Positions 11,345-23,329 of a stretch of 64,000 nucleotides of DNA are shown here, in pieces. The position numbers were made by a program, and so were the translations under genes. Source of the DNA: Acarospora socialis (Eukaryota; Ascomycota; Lecanoromycetes; Acarosporales; Acarosporaceae). Numbering within the stretch: the stretch's first letter is position 1; each line of letters starts with the position of its first letter. Below the pieces are notes generated by a model. It searched no databases, was not told the DNA's origin, and saw only the letters and a program-made list of their open reading frames with translations. Location: positions 620,001 to 684,000 of the forward strand of contig JAMYGW020000003.1 of NCBI GenBank assembly GCA_025617375.2, in the 5' to 3' direction.

Positions 11345-13006
11345 TCAATCCACGTCATCTGCGTGAGGTTCTGGACGAGGTACATCTCTAGATGATGGCA
11401 AGTCTCCTGAACCCTTCCATCGCCGAGAGTTATTGGGATAAAAATCTAGCCGACCTCCTTCCATTACCATGCCGTTACGGTCGTAGACGGTCCGGGCTCG
11501 GATGTAGGGATCGAGTTTCCAGTAGCCATTCCTCAGGCTCGCTGCCAATTCCTCTCTGCGTTCCCATAGAACTCTCTGCTCATCCACTGCTGGCTTGGAT
11601 GACACCCATGCCAGTGTAGCTCGCTCGAAGTCCTTCACGATAGACTCACGCTCATCAAGGAGACGCGTTTTTGCAGCTTCGTCAAGCATGCGAGTGTTTT
11701 CGTCCGGTTGCGGTTCAAGATATTCATACGTCCAGTCTTCATCTCCGCCGAGTTCTTTGGGAATATGGTTTCGAGGAACGAAGTGTTCAAGCTCTTCTAC
11801 ACTTTTGGTGAAGTGAACCTTACCAGCAACAACCGGATCCAGCCATCCTTTGATGATGTTCCAGATACCTGATACTGCATTCAGCTTTGCCAGAGTTGAG
11901 GCTTGAGGCTTGAGGACCGTACCATGAAATACCCAGGGTGACTTGTGGACGAGAACGACCCCCAAGCTTTCGGGATAGTTGGCCTCAAAGCATTTTATCA
12001 TGAATTTAACGGGCCCATAGTCCTGGATCAACTCCTTAGAACAGGTTCACAACGCTCTCATTGGACAACAATACACTTACCATATTTGCCATAGAGAAGT
12101 TGGTCATGTCGAAGATCACAGCCTGAAATTTCATCAGAGAAAGGAACGAGGATCGTACAGATTCACACTTACAGCCGTTTCGACAGGAGGCGCTAAAAGC
12201 ATTCGCGCTGTCTCGATCACGAAGACAGTGTACCTCTCTAAGCTTGCCTCGCTCTGTTCTCCTTGCCTGTGCAAGCGGACCCTGACGAAGCACATCGGTC
12301 TCCCTTCCTTATCTGTACCATGAAGAAAGCTTTTACCCATCCGTAGCTGAGCTAGAAAATCTTTTGCTTCTTTTCTCGTCGCGGGATCGGCGCTAGTTGT
12401 ACCTTCGATCGCCCCACCTTCGCCTCTTTTGATGATGTCGTCGTCCACGTGCATCTCTTGCATTCGCCAATGCATCGTCGATATAAGCATCACCAACGCC
12501 TTCTCCACATCCCATTTCCTCGCCCGCAGGAAGCGAAGGAGCAGCCCGTCTGGATGATCATGCTTGACCATCGACCAGAACGCACGGCGCAGGTTTTCAG
12601 GGGACTGACTAGCAAGAGCATGCGCAAAATCCTTGTTTTGGCCATACTTGTCATCGAGTTCCGATGTAGACGCTCCGTTGTTCGAAAGGACAGTGTGACC
12701 CCCATCCGATGTAGCATCGTCGTCGTCATGGGCATCGGTCCGGTGCTTTTTCCCGAAGAGGCTCATTCGCTTCTTGCTTTTCTTGTTTAAACCAAGAGCA
12801 TCAGTGGTGGATCTTTGCGCGTTTTGTGTCGGAAACGCTGATCCTCCATGCACGGTTTCGGCACTGGCACTCAGACTGTTCGACTCATGTTGCTCAGGTT
12901 CGTGTACCCCAAAGACCTTGAGAGTCGCGAGCCACATATCCTGAAGCCGTGCATTCTGCTCAGCTGTAAGGTTTCCAAGACGCCCCGAGAGAGCGGTGCC
13001 CGTCAT
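11345..13006 (-). CDS. Sec14/CRAL-TRIO lipid-transfer protein, Csr1-like
   Basis: Probable phosphatidylinositol-transfer protein that binds a lipid in the CRAL-TRIO pocket. Four exons on the minus strand (13006-12173, 12122-12081, 12022-11923, 11868-11345) give 499 residues. The start region GNLTAEQNARLQDMWLATLK resembles yeast Csr1 more than Sec14. The CRAL-TRIO_N helix is seen in LLLRFLRARKWDVEKAL, the lipid-binding domain in AVIFDMTNFSMANMDYGPVK, ESLGVVLVHKSPWVFHG and the gate-like WLDPVVAGKVHFT, with HIPKELGGDEDW near its end. An in-frame 54-nt intron inside GVVLVHKSPWVFHG|IWNIIKGW is inferred from family alignment. The open frame continues upstream to 13357, so a longer N-terminus is possible; I chose the first Met before the conserved part. 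Confidence 0.87.
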
Positions 13007-14106
13007 GCCTACGGTCCCACGATAGTCAGGGGCGTTAGTTACCGCTCCAAGGCTAGAGCCAGGTCCGTGACGAGAGCTTGAACCGATGTCCCGGGTAGCC
13101 GTCGTCACTGTCCAGACACTTTGTAAGATAAATGAACAGCTCAAAATGCAACCCAATCCTATCCCGACTCTCAACAAGTTGCTTCGGCCCGTCTTAATAT
13201 ATGAGCTGTTGCCAGCCTTGTGAAGAGTAAAATAACACCTCGGTGAGATATTCCTCAGTGAGCAAGTATATTTCGAGCTATATTCTGTACTCCACACACA
13301 CGGGCTAGGGTTGTTCTTCGTGCAAGCTCTCCGGCCAGCGCCGAAGCGCATAAACATGTAAATTATGCCCCTCTCAGCGATGCCAAACGCAAGCTATCCT
13401 CGTATGGAAAGACGATCTGTTGTCGAAGGCGTAATGTGAGGAAGACTGTAGACACGCAGGCAGTCAGCGAGTGGACGGATAATTTGCTGGATTACTAAAC
13501 GCTATGTTTGCTGGATTACTAAACGCTATGATGCTTACCTACGGTTGTAGGGCTTGCATGTGCGTAGATGCCCAAGATCTTGACGATGTCTTCAGAAATA
13601 ATTGCGATTCCTTCGCAGTGAAAGGTATTGTGATCTATGTGTTGGTTTGTACAGAGCGAGTAGGCGTGTATAATGGGTAAAAGATGAGGAGGCTGCTGCT
13701 CACACGATGAACGGTTCAAGTACATGAGCACTCACACAATGAGCCCTGCATTTACAAGGGTATCTGTACGTCATTACACATGCGGCTGGGGCTGATGTAC
13801 GATTACTAAGGTGCCTCAGTCACTCCCAAGAGTCATAGAGTCCGTACGGTAAGGTACGTGTAGGCAACCTTGAGCTACGATGATGAGGTATCGCAGTTAA
13901 CCAGTGTGTTATGGTTTGTTCTCTAAATTTTGGAGAAGCCAAAGAGAGCCCTCGATACATCATACAACCTCCTTCACGCGTAAAAGCAACAGGGTGTACG
14001 AGTAACCGGCCACAAGAAATCAACCAACAAGTTCGACACATGTCGTGACCGCACTGTACTCTAGCACCAAAGTCTCGAAGTAGACGCTTCTTACTCAACT
14101 ATTACA
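13007..14106. promoter_or_regulatory. Divergent promoter region, Csr1-like gene and DAM1
   Basis: About 1.1 kb between two divergent starts. It contains the 24-bp tandem duplication listed separately. The left 350 bp stay open in the frame of the Csr1-like protein. I see no other gene. Confidence 0.45.
13483..13530. repeat. Two tandem copies of a 24-bp unit
   Basis: The unit TTTGCTGGATTACTAAAC plus GCTATG occurs twice back to back with no mismatch. It contains TACTAAAC, which resembles an intron branch site. It lies in the promoter region between the Csr1-like gene and DAM1. A recent slippage duplication is the simplest explanation. Confidence 0.85.
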
Positions 14107-14928
14107 ATGGCTGATGGCACCGTCAAACGGTCAACATCACGCAACCAAGCGCCCTCTTCCCGGCCAACCACTCCCTTGAGACCTAATTCACGCACCTCCT
14201 TCCGCGATGCTCGGGCTTTCCGTTCCAATTCTGGAGGATCGTCAACTCTTCCGCTCGAGACGATAGAACCTGCCTTCGCCGAACTCTCGGACTCTATGGC
14301 CGACCTCGAAGCGAACTTCATGCACCTGCAGCTGATGCACGAGAGCCTCTCCCGGTTCAGCGAGAGTTTCGCGAGCTTCCTGTATGGGCTGAACATGAAT
14401 GCTTTCTGTGTCGATTTCCCCGAGGTATCACTCCACCGTCGAAATTACTGTCACGGTACTGACTGATCTGTTCAGGCACCGACCACAGACACTTTCAAGA
14501 GGGCGCAGCAAAAGACGGAGCGTACTGGTCCGTATACGTCTGCGGGATCTTTCCTTACGTACATCATTAATCAATCAGCTACAGAACCGTCTGCGGAGTT
14601 GGCTAGCAGCCGTCCAGAGTTCGATGGCGAGACGACTTTCATGTGAGTAAGCAACCCGGAAGATCTTGCTCTGCGAAAGCATTCCTATGGCCTTGAATGG
14701 ACCTTGACTGCCCGCACGACTTCCAGGACAAACGACACAACTTTCTCAGACAAACATCCACCGTCGTCCAAAGGGTCACTCAGATACGCGACTCCTGCGC
14801 CGGCGCCAGGGACTGCGGCTTCGTCTAGCAGAGGAAGCGTGGCTGGTAAGGACGGCACGACGAGGGGCTCAGGGCGGCGGAAGAGGGGCAGTGGGCTACC
14901 CACCGCGAGAACGCGTTCCTCTAAATAG
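14107..14928 (+). CDS. DAM1: DASH complex subunit Dam1
   Basis: Kinetochore protein of the ten-subunit DASH/Dam1 ring that couples chromosomes to microtubules; fungus-specific. Four exons (14107-14424, 14476-14527, 14579-14642, 14727-14928) encode 211 residues. The conserved core is unmistakable: LETIEPAFAELSDSMADLEA, NFMHLQLMHESLSRFSESFA and SFLYGLNMNAFCVDFPE. After it come TFKRAQQK, a short ETTFMTNDTTF motif and a basic low-complexity tail (GRRKRGSGLPTARTRSSK). The N-terminal RPTTPLRPNSRTSFRD is typical of the phospho-regulated leader. Introns are 51, 51 and 84 nt. Confidence 0.94.
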
Positions 14929-15924
14929 GGGAGCAAGCCTGCATGAACCCTAGCCAAGTGAATATTTCCACATAAGCCGCGCTGGTACAGGTCTCGGGAC
15001 CGTATCTTAGCACACGGTGGTCTCTGGGCGGACCCTGCTCCCAGTCAACGGGTCCGGCTCAGTTGTTAAATGGCTCGCATGTGTCACTGACTTGCACCTT
15101 ATGCTATGAGCATGAGTACGAAAGATGCAGCGATATTTGGTTTCATAACAATGTTCAATGCCTAGAGAAGTGTGTATCTTTACTGGTACACTATAACGAA
15201 CAGAATGTTACCTGCGGCACTTGATTTGTTTTGTGATCGAAGAAGTGTGTCATGGAGTGTTGCTGCGGTGCCCTACATGATACTTCTCGAGTCTTGACAT
15301 AAGGTAAACACTATTGTGAAACCTTTGCCTCCCCCAGGATCATGCAACTCCAAAGCAGGGCCGGATGGTTTGCTCACGAGAACCACACTTAAATACCTCT
15401 CTAGATGGAATGATAATCCTGTCTTTCCATGCGAGCTGCAGCTTAACAATGAGGATACCGAGACTCTTATGAGTTATGTTCACAAGTGAGGACGGTTACT
15501 GATTTTACCTCATACCTAAGGTAGGGCATAAGGGTACGAGTACATGTACCTGGCTTGTCAATTAGACTTTGGTGGCGGCGGGAGATCGGCAGACTAGCAT
15601 TCTTTAATGCTACATGCCTAAGGTAGGTATGGGCTAATAGCATGGGCCGAGGCACAAGAAGGTACGGGTACCTTTATAGAAATATGTATTGTTATTAGGT
15701 AGTCTTATTGTAGGTAATGCCATTGTGATACCTCCGTGTACCTTATATCAAGAGAGCAGTCAGTAAACTGCACCGCAGATATTGTGTAACACTTTCTTAT
15801 TGTCGAGATGTCTGTTATTGTAGTAGTACCGTATCGCGGACATATCATAGCTTGCACTGAACCTTCCAAACTTCTAAGAACCTGAACCTCTTCATCAACA
15901 TCCTGAAAGGTAGGATAACAAGCA
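14929..15924. other. Intergenic region DAM1 - UBP8 with CCTAAGGTA palindromes
   Basis: About 1 kb with no gene I can support. Two copies of the intergenic palindrome (CATACCTAAGGTAGG near 15521 and TGCCTAAGGTAGGTA near 15615) and further GGTACGAGTAC/GGTACGGGTACC runs lie here. The right end should be the UBP8 promoter. Confidence 0.5.
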
Positions 15925-17874
15925 ATGGGGAGCTTAGAGAGAGCATCGAGCCCTACGGCGCTGGCGTCGTCGGCGAGGAATATAAGTGGAAGCACTTTAT
16001 ATGGATGTGGTGAGCTTAATGGAATTCCGTCCTCCAACCGAAGTGTTTTTCATACTGATTTCATATAAGAACATCTCGAGGAACTGTTATCACAAGGTCC
16101 TAACACTGTACAAGCCTCGGTTGACGATTACAGAAAGGCTCTGAATACTCTCGGCTGCAAGACCAAGACGATATCACAGACCTCAAGAGCCCTGAAGACT
16201 GAAACTGATACCCCGCTGATCACTTTACGTCCCACGTTCCTTTGCTTGCAATGCCCGACAGTGTATACTTCCAGAGAAGAAGAAGAGCACCGATTGTCCA
16301 AGAAGCACATGTTTGGTTCGTGGACAACATCTCCATGTGGCGGAGATATGCTGACCTGTATCAAAAGCCCTGGAGTCGAGCTCTGGCGCTCTCTACTGTC
16401 ATCTGTGTCAAGACTTTATATACGACCACAGGTTCGAAGAGCTGCGGACGACGAAAAGCTACCCCTCCGTGCCGTGTACGTCAGTTCATATTGACTTTTT
16501 GGGCCGAGATTCTAATTTGTTTTCTCAGTGAACAAGAAACGGAAGCTGAACGAGCTATATCCCGCCGCCGAAGGGAATCAGTTCGTTGCCGCAAAGTCGA
16601 TTTCGTTACCCTGTGGCACTGGACTTCCGAGGGGTCTCTACAACATGGGCCAAACCTGCTTCATGGGTGTGATACTGCAGACCGTCATCCACAATCCGGT
16701 GATCAAAAGCTTTTTCCTTGGGGGCAGCCATATTACTAGAAGCTGCACCCATGAGCACTGTATAAGCTGTGCCTTAGACGAAGCGTTCGCGGATATCTGC
16801 ACGACCGATAATGTGGATGGGTACGCAGCGTTGAAAATTCTTGTTCGATCTTGGCACTGTGACCAGGTACGTGCGGGACCGACCAGTTGTTCGCTTTGGA
16901 GCATCATCAAGCTAATCACAACTTGCGACCAGGCTTTGGCTGGCTATCAGCAACAGGACGCTCACGAGTATTTCCAGTTTCTCCTCCACCAGCTTCACAC
17001 AACCAACTGCGACCGCGAGCAAGTAGATTCTGACCGCTGTCAATGCACTTTTCACCGTGCCTTTTACGGCAGGCTCCAGAGTAAAGTGACGTGCTGGCAG
17101 TGCCGCAACGTGTCCGTGGCTGAGGACCCCATCTTGGACTTGAGCCTGGATCTCCAAGCACGAGAGAAGGGCCCCAAGGTGACGAACCCAAGGGCAGAAA
17201 GCAGGACCGGCAGTCAAGCAATCAACCTGATAGGCTGCTTGCGGACATTCACCTCTCGCGAGAAGCTGCAGCCGGGTACCTATAAGTGTACCTCTCCGGT
17301 CTGCGGTGGCGTATCACAGCGGGCATCCAAAGAGCTGGGTATCAAGACGTTAGCGCCGGTGCTCTGTATGCAGCTAAAGGTACCAACAACTCTCGTCAGT
17401 TTTGCCCGGAAACAAGCATCATGGCTGACGCGTGGTCTAGAAATTCGAACATACGAACGCGAGTAGCGGAAAGCTGGAGGCAAAGCTGGAGTTTCCGTTG
17501 CAACTCGACATGTTTCCTTACACGACGAGGGGCAAGAAACACGGGAGACAATGTGGAGATGACGTGAAGATACCACAGGTTTGGTATGACCTTCAAAGTG
17601 TGATAGTCCACAAGGGCAAGCTGGATGCGGGACATTATGTCTGCTACTGTCGGAAAGCCGATGATGTGAGTTTTTGGCCTTTAAGCTGCAAGACCCACAG
17701 GTGTATCAGATTACTGATGTTATGTAGTGGTTTCTCTTCGACGACAGCATGGTTACCCCTGCAGGCGAAGCCGATGTGCTGGGTGCTGACGCTTACCTGC
17801 TATTTTATATTATCAGGTCGCTGGACGGCCTTGCAGAACACGAGTTACCGGCTGCAAACTCAAGCGCAGAGTAG
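15925..17874 (+). CDS. UBP8: Ubiquitin carboxyl-terminal hydrolase Ubp8 (SAGA deubiquitinase)
   Basis: Deubiquitinase of the SAGA coactivator that removes ubiquitin from histone H2B. Seven exons (15925-16009, 16070-16315, 16368-16475, 16529-16866, 16933-17379, 17441-17665, 17728-17874) give 531 residues. The N-terminal ZnF-UBP is seen in CEHLEELL, FLCLQC and ALYCHLCQDF. The USP core has the Cys box GLYNMGQTCFM (Cys190), the QQQDAHEYFQF box, a Zn ribbon with CWQC and C-x4-C, and the His box LDAGHYVCYC (His473) followed by DDWFLFDDSMV. The first exon was found by working back from CEHLEELL to the only ATG that keeps phase. The substrate histone H2B is also in this window, which is likely coincidence. 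Confidence 0.94.
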
Positions 17875-18543
17875 GGGTGGCATCACTATTGGCGAAACGG
17901 GTGTTTGTGGCCGGCGACGGTTCTCAGATGTTGGTGATTGTACGGAGTTCAGTGCGGGAGGATCTTAACTTGCGATATACCGCCACATACCGCACTTCAG
18001 CGAGCAATACTGCAACATACAGTGCAGCTGTTCGTGTCCGGACAGCCCTAGCTTCCAGAAATCTGACCCTTTGTTGTCAGAGTATTTCCCAGGTACTAGT
18101 ACACCTCACATAGAGAAATCCGATACCAAAAGACAGTAGAAACTACGTCAAGCAGCATGCTTATGTTGACGTGTTCATATATTGTTCAAGTCCAAGTACG
18201 ATTGAGCCCTTGCCAAGAATCCTACATCGTCCCTCGGTAGGGTGCAAAGAAGGAAGGCTATATAATGGAGATCGATCAGAAAGAAATCTGGAACTTGACA
18301 TGGACGGGGCTAGGACCTAAGCTAGCGGTACTCGGATTACCTTATCGGCCGTGTCCTTTACCCTTGTCAATTCAGGTTCGCATCGATGTAGCGCATCGCT
18401 GACAATCGATCAAACGCGGACTGCAAAACTTGTGCGCTTTAGAAAAAGACTACCTTGCCTGAAGTACTTACTTTAGTATGAGTCGTTCTGGCTATCCATA
18501 CTACCTAGGTATCAGGTTTGGAAACGTGCGCAGATCAGGTTCA
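17875..18543. other. Intergenic region UBP8 - EFM5
   Basis: About 670 bp between a gene end and the next start on the same strand. I see no gene, repeat or RNA gene. Confidence 0.4.
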
Positions 18544-19615
18544 ATGGCCGAGCTGAACAGCGGCGACGACGATGACAGACCGTGAGTACAAAGCAAGCCG
18601 CTTCGTTCTCGACATGTGTTGACATCACAACTTGCCCAGTCGCCTCTCCGGTCAGGCCTTGGAAGCTTTGGCGGAATTCTATTCGGAGCGTGATCTTCAG
18701 AAACAAAAACTTGAGAATTTGAAATCCATCGAAGACGGTGCCAGTAAGGATGTTGGGCTCTCGATGGAAGCCTTCGGGGAGGACTGGAACGTGAGCCAAT
18801 TCTGGGTATGAAGCACCATGCGCCAGGACCTGCGCCGGTGTTCGAGCCGTTGAGGAGTGAGCAGTACAGCGACGAGACAGCCACGATATTAGCCGAGCAG
18901 TTACTGGACGGAGCGACCAACGACTCTTGGATTGCCGTCGTGTCTGCCCCCAGCGTTTTCGTCCAGCTCAAAAGGCTATTGGTGAGTGCCTCGGGCCCCA
19001 CCATGGCATGCTAACAGGCACGAACGGCAGCCAGGCCTTGGCGGAATACCCAGCGTGCCCGCAAATTCGACTCCTCGAATTTGACCGCCGGTTCGACGTC
19101 TTCACCGAATTCGTGCCTTACGACTATCAACAACCCTTGCGATTACCTCGTAAGATCCCCTCTCCGCCGCGACCGCCAACACCTGCTGATTTTTATAGCG
19201 GAGCTCCAAGGCCGGTTCGATCGCGTGATTTGCGATCCACCTTTTCTGAGTGCAGACTGCCAAACAAAAGGTTGGACATCCCCTCAGGTCTCTGATCCGC
19301 ATCCTAGGTACTCAGGCAGGGGGGCTAAGTACCGATTCTACATAAGCCGCGGTCACGGTGCGGTGGCTGTCAAAAGCCTCATCGATCGGGTCCGAGGTTA
19401 CGACAACAGCACGGGACGAGCAAGGACCCGATGTCCGACTCGTGGTCTGTACCGGAGAGACCATGCAGGCACTAGTCGCACGTCTCCATGTCGGTGTCGG
19501 GAGAACGACCTTCGAGCCTCAACACGCCAAAGGACGCCTTAGTAACGCATTCAGATGTTACGCCAACTTCGAATGCAAATCTTGGAAGTGGCAATCGCAA
19601 GATGGAACTGAGTGA
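18544..19615 (+). CDS. EFM5: eEF1A lysine methyltransferase Efm5 (N6-MTase-like fold)
   Basis: S-adenosylmethionine-dependent methyltransferase that trimethylates a lysine near the N-terminus of translation factor eEF1A. Six exons (18544-18581, 18640-18805, 18865-18981, 19035-19149, 19199-19270, 19347-19615) give 258 residues. Family marks are LSGQALEALAEFY near the start, YSDETATILAEQLLDGA, IAVVSAPSVFVQLK, LLEFDRRFDVF and the catalytic-type DPPFLS motif (residues 158-163), which is the D/NPPF motif once taken for an N6-adenine DNA methylase. The end, RLSNAFRCYANFECKSW, also fits. The fifth intron (19271-19346) uses a weak GTTGGA donor and is the least certain junction. Confidence 0.92.
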
Positions 19616-20957
19616 TGATCATGTGGCACCGCTGCGTTAGCCGTGTCTTCTGTACCTACTGGTAAGTAAGGTATGAGCCTTCAATACCATGGGAGCTACG
19701 GCTAGCCCTAATCTAAGCTCGGACTTCCAAGGAATCTTCGAGGTAGTATTTAAACACCGACTAGGTATGTAGCCTTCCCCTGGACTGCTGAGTAAGGCGA
19801 CTCATTTATCAGCAACGAACCGAACAGTCAATTATTATCTGACTCATGATGAATTGCATTACTGCACCATGCTTGTGCCAAAGTCCCTGTATCCGGCCAT
19901 TTACGGAGAGATTGTACGGAGCTAGATGTGATTATTAATGGCGAGTCGAGCCTACGGAGGTATTCCAGCCATGACATTATTGTCGTCTGACCCACCACCA
20001 CTGGGACAGTTCATGAGTACGACCTCGCTAAGCCCTACATTCGGATAGTTCGGGAACATAAGGTACTGGGGTGGTTCAGTCGTGGAAGAATGTCACGCTT
20101 TTCTGTGAGAATCCTGCAGCGGCATACCTTAGTGGTACGAGTCTCGTCACCTAAGGTAGTCTGTCGGCTGCCTCAATTTGAGTACAATCAGTCCACGTTG
20201 AGTTGGTTGGTAAGACTACATACCTTAGCGAAGCGACCACGGCGGCAGGGAACCAAAACCGAGCGCCGACGAAGGGTTTACCTAAGGTAAAGTTTGGCGG
20301 TTGTGCCGTTCCGGCGCCCGGCCCTTGCTGACGTCTAGCTTCTCTTAACACCGGGAAGCTACTCCGTACCCGTGAGTCCCACTACTACCTACCTTAGGTA
20401 TATTGTATGTATAGTAGGTATTTGGAGTTGCCATATGCATGAGCCTCATAGGATTTAGCCCGGGGATGAGACTTTTGATACTTTTAATATCGGGAATGGC
20501 TTGTTCATGTGATGTAGAGTTATTAATAAGGTATCTGTACCTTAACGAAGGATTACTGTGACCTCTCCGAGCCCCGATGACTGATACCAAGACTCTCGCT
20601 CGGGCTTCCCTTGCCTCTGCGTCACCTCAACGCTCCCACTCTCTCATGTCGCTGCTGCTGACGTGATCACATCTGTTGGCAACTACCTACCTACTTACGC
20701 TGCTTATAAGTAGAGCACTCACTTCCTTCTACGAGATGGCTCCGTCTCCTTGCACGCGCAAACTGGACTTGCCCGTCAAGCTCCCTCCCAACGCCCGCTA
20801 CGGGTTGCCTGCCTGTTGGTCTTTGCGCTCGAACATATATCGCATCGTAAACTCTTATAGACCTTCAGCGCTTGTTCGGCCAGATCCGTGAGACGGACTT
20901 TACCTCCTCGACAGTTCAAACCAAGGACCGGTCTCTATACGCTACATCTCTCGATCC
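19616..20957. other. Intergenic region EFM5 - YTP1 with CCTWAGG palindromes
   Basis: About 1.3 kb with no supportable gene. Three palindromic copies occur at about 20149 (CACCTAAGGTAG), 20279 (TACCTAAGGTAAA) and 20391 (ACCTTAGGTATA), plus partial ones (TACCTTAGTGG, TACCTTAGCG). The last few hundred bases are probably the YTP1 promoter. Confidence 0.5.
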
Positions 20958-22986
20958 ATGCGCTCTGGACCTGTACCCGAACTCGTAGCCCTCGCCGGGC
21001 TGCTTCCGTTAGCGGTTGCCCACCTTCACCATGACCAGAGTAAATACGCCGTCGGCGTCGACGGCGTCACTGCCTCGGCCGCCGCTCCTTTGTCGACGAA
21101 TGCGTCCGTGACTTCGATCTCAGCATCGACGCCGAGCTACTTCACAGATGCTGCCCATTCGAGTCTGTTGATCACGCACGTTGCTATGATGACTTTGGCA
21201 TGGCTATTCATGCTCCCGTTAGGTAGAGCAATCTCGGCTTTCTTTTCCACAGATATGGAATTGCAGGGGAGCTGACATCTTACTTCGCAAAGGCGTCGTA
21301 TTGAGCGTCTCGCGATCGCGCCTCAGGCTACCGGTGCAGTTTTCTTTCCTGGCTTGTAATGTATTGGGCGTCGCGGTCGGCACGGTCTACAACAGCAAAA
21401 CTCCAGATCTGTACGAGAACAATGCGCACCATAAACTGGGCTGGATGGTTACTTGGATTGTAGTGGCTCAGATGTTGATGGGCGTCATGACTGCGTGTGC
21501 CGGACGTGGAAGGGGGAGCACCGCGAGGCGTGATGAGCATGAGGCGTTGATCCCGGTCTCCATCGGAGCTATGGCAAAGCACCACCAACTGCATGCGGTG
21601 CAGCAAGCCCGGGGGTATAGATATTCCAACGATAGCGGTCAAGGCACCGAAAGGGCTTCCTCCTCCTCAAGAAGCCACTCGTTGGCCTCAATAGAAGAGG
21701 CTAATGGTCAACAATCTATCGACCCTGGAAGAGAACGGTACGTCGTCGAACGTGATTCGAACGGTGGGATGGTTGAGAAGCTGGAAACCATGAATACCAG
21801 CAAGCGTTACCAACTTCTGTCGCAAAGGATTTTCGGCTTGCTTTCTGATCGGGTCCTCGGCTTGGTGGATCTGACAAACGACGGGCTGGATCGAGTAATA
21901 CTAGTGCTGGGGTTCGTGGCTATCGCAACGGGCGTTGCTACGTACTACGGCCTTTTCGTAAGTCATGTCAGCCGCTCCAACCAGGCTTTTGCATACTCAC
22001 GGTCAGCAGCGCGGAAATGGGATTTTCAGCGGCCTCGCACACTGTGTCAAGGGTGGTATATTTTTCTGGTATGGGCTACTGACTTTCGGTCGTTGGATGG
22101 GCTGTTTTGCCGAATTCGGCTGGGCTTGGAATATGAGACCCCCCCCGAGCGTGGTCGGGTCGAGGAAGGCGTCCGTGCCCTCCGCAGAATTCGTCGAGTC
22201 CTTCGTTATTTTTCTCTACGGCTCGACAAACGTCTTCCTCGAGCATCTTGCCGGCTGGGGTCAAGCATGGTCTGCCCAGGATCTGGAGCACGTGTCCATC
22301 TCGGTGATGTTTTTTGCTGGCGGCTTGGTATGTTTGGTTATTGACTGATGTACATCTCCTTGGCTGACCCAACACAGTGTGGCATGCTAGTAGAGTCACG
22401 ACGGGTGCGGGACTTATTGCATACAGGCATACTTCTGAGGTCTGTAGGCTTGAGGATGCAGGGACCGCGGGACACTTGGCGTTCTCCGAGCACGTACAGG
22501 TTTTCGTTGAACCCCTTACCTGGACTTGTGATTTTACTTCTTGGCTTCATGATGAGTTCTCATCATCAAGAATCGATGGTATCGACCATGTTGCACGCGC
22601 AATGGGGTACCATGCTGGTGGGATTCTCCCTGGCACGAGCCGTGACATATCTGCTTGCCTACCTCTCACCGCCATCATCCTTCCTACCTTCTCGGCCGCC
22701 TTCTGAGATCATATCTGCATTTTGCCTCATCTCTGGCGGGCTCATTTTCATGGCCAGTGTAAGTCATTATGCGCTGGCGGTGGGAATTTGTTGCTGATTT
22801 TGTAAACAGAGTAGCGATACTGTAACCGCGATCGAGGTTCATGGCTTGAGTGCCATGCTTGTTTTTACTGTGACGATGGGCCTTACCGCGTTCTTGATGG
22901 CGTGGATGACGTTGGTCTTTACCGTAAGAGGTTGGGCAGTACGGCGAGAGCTTCCACCAGCCCTTGTGGCCGAGTTGGAGACCTAA
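20958..22986 (+). CDS. YTP1: Ytp1-type multi-pass membrane protein (DUF2427 / Ytp1 domains)
   Basis: Integral membrane protein of unknown function; the family has an N-terminal cytochrome-b561-like DUF2427 part and a C-terminal Ytp1 domain. Five exons (20958-21222, 21293-21957, 22007-22327, 22378-22758, 22810-22986) give 602 residues. A signal peptide (LVALAGLLPLAVAHLHHDQ) leads to a first membrane segment at MMTLAWLFMLPLG. The Ytp1 part has GGIFFWYGLLTFGRWMGCF, AEFVESFVIFLYGSTNVFLE and DLEHVSISVMFFAGGLCGML. Several His residues next to membrane helices (THVAMM, NAHHKLGW, SSHHQESM, MLHAQWG) recall heme-binding b561 proteins, but that role is not shown. A polar Ser-rich loop sits between the two halves. 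Confidence 0.92.
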
Positions 22987-23329
22987 GACTGTCCTTGAAT
23001 CTGTTACTCCAGCCTTTTAAGCGTTCAGATCAGCGTCTGTCATTGTATAAAGTTACGAAGAGTCCTCTCAACTCCGGTATCGTCTGGATACTATTTGATA
23101 ACGATATGCTCACCAATATTAAGTATCATTCTGCCACCGCTTAACGAGTGTAGCAGAACAATCCGGAAGTGCATGATCGACTTAAAGGCTACCGTAGACT
23201 GTATAGCACTTAACATGTCGTCTGTTCGAAACTGGTCTGAAGTAGGTAGTAAGTCATGGTGTGCCCGCCAAGTCTCGCCTGTCTGACAGAATCACCATGT
23301 ATACAACACTAGAATTGAGGCCCTCGCTT
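22987..23329. other. YTP1 downstream region
   Basis: Normal-composition DNA up to the second AT-rich block. I see no gene; it should hold the YTP1 3' UTR. Confidence 0.35.

Noticed and set aside
15925-17874. UBP8 beside its substrate gene histone H2B as a functional cluster
   Set aside because: The genes are 11 kb apart with unrelated genes between them; nothing points beyond coincidence.
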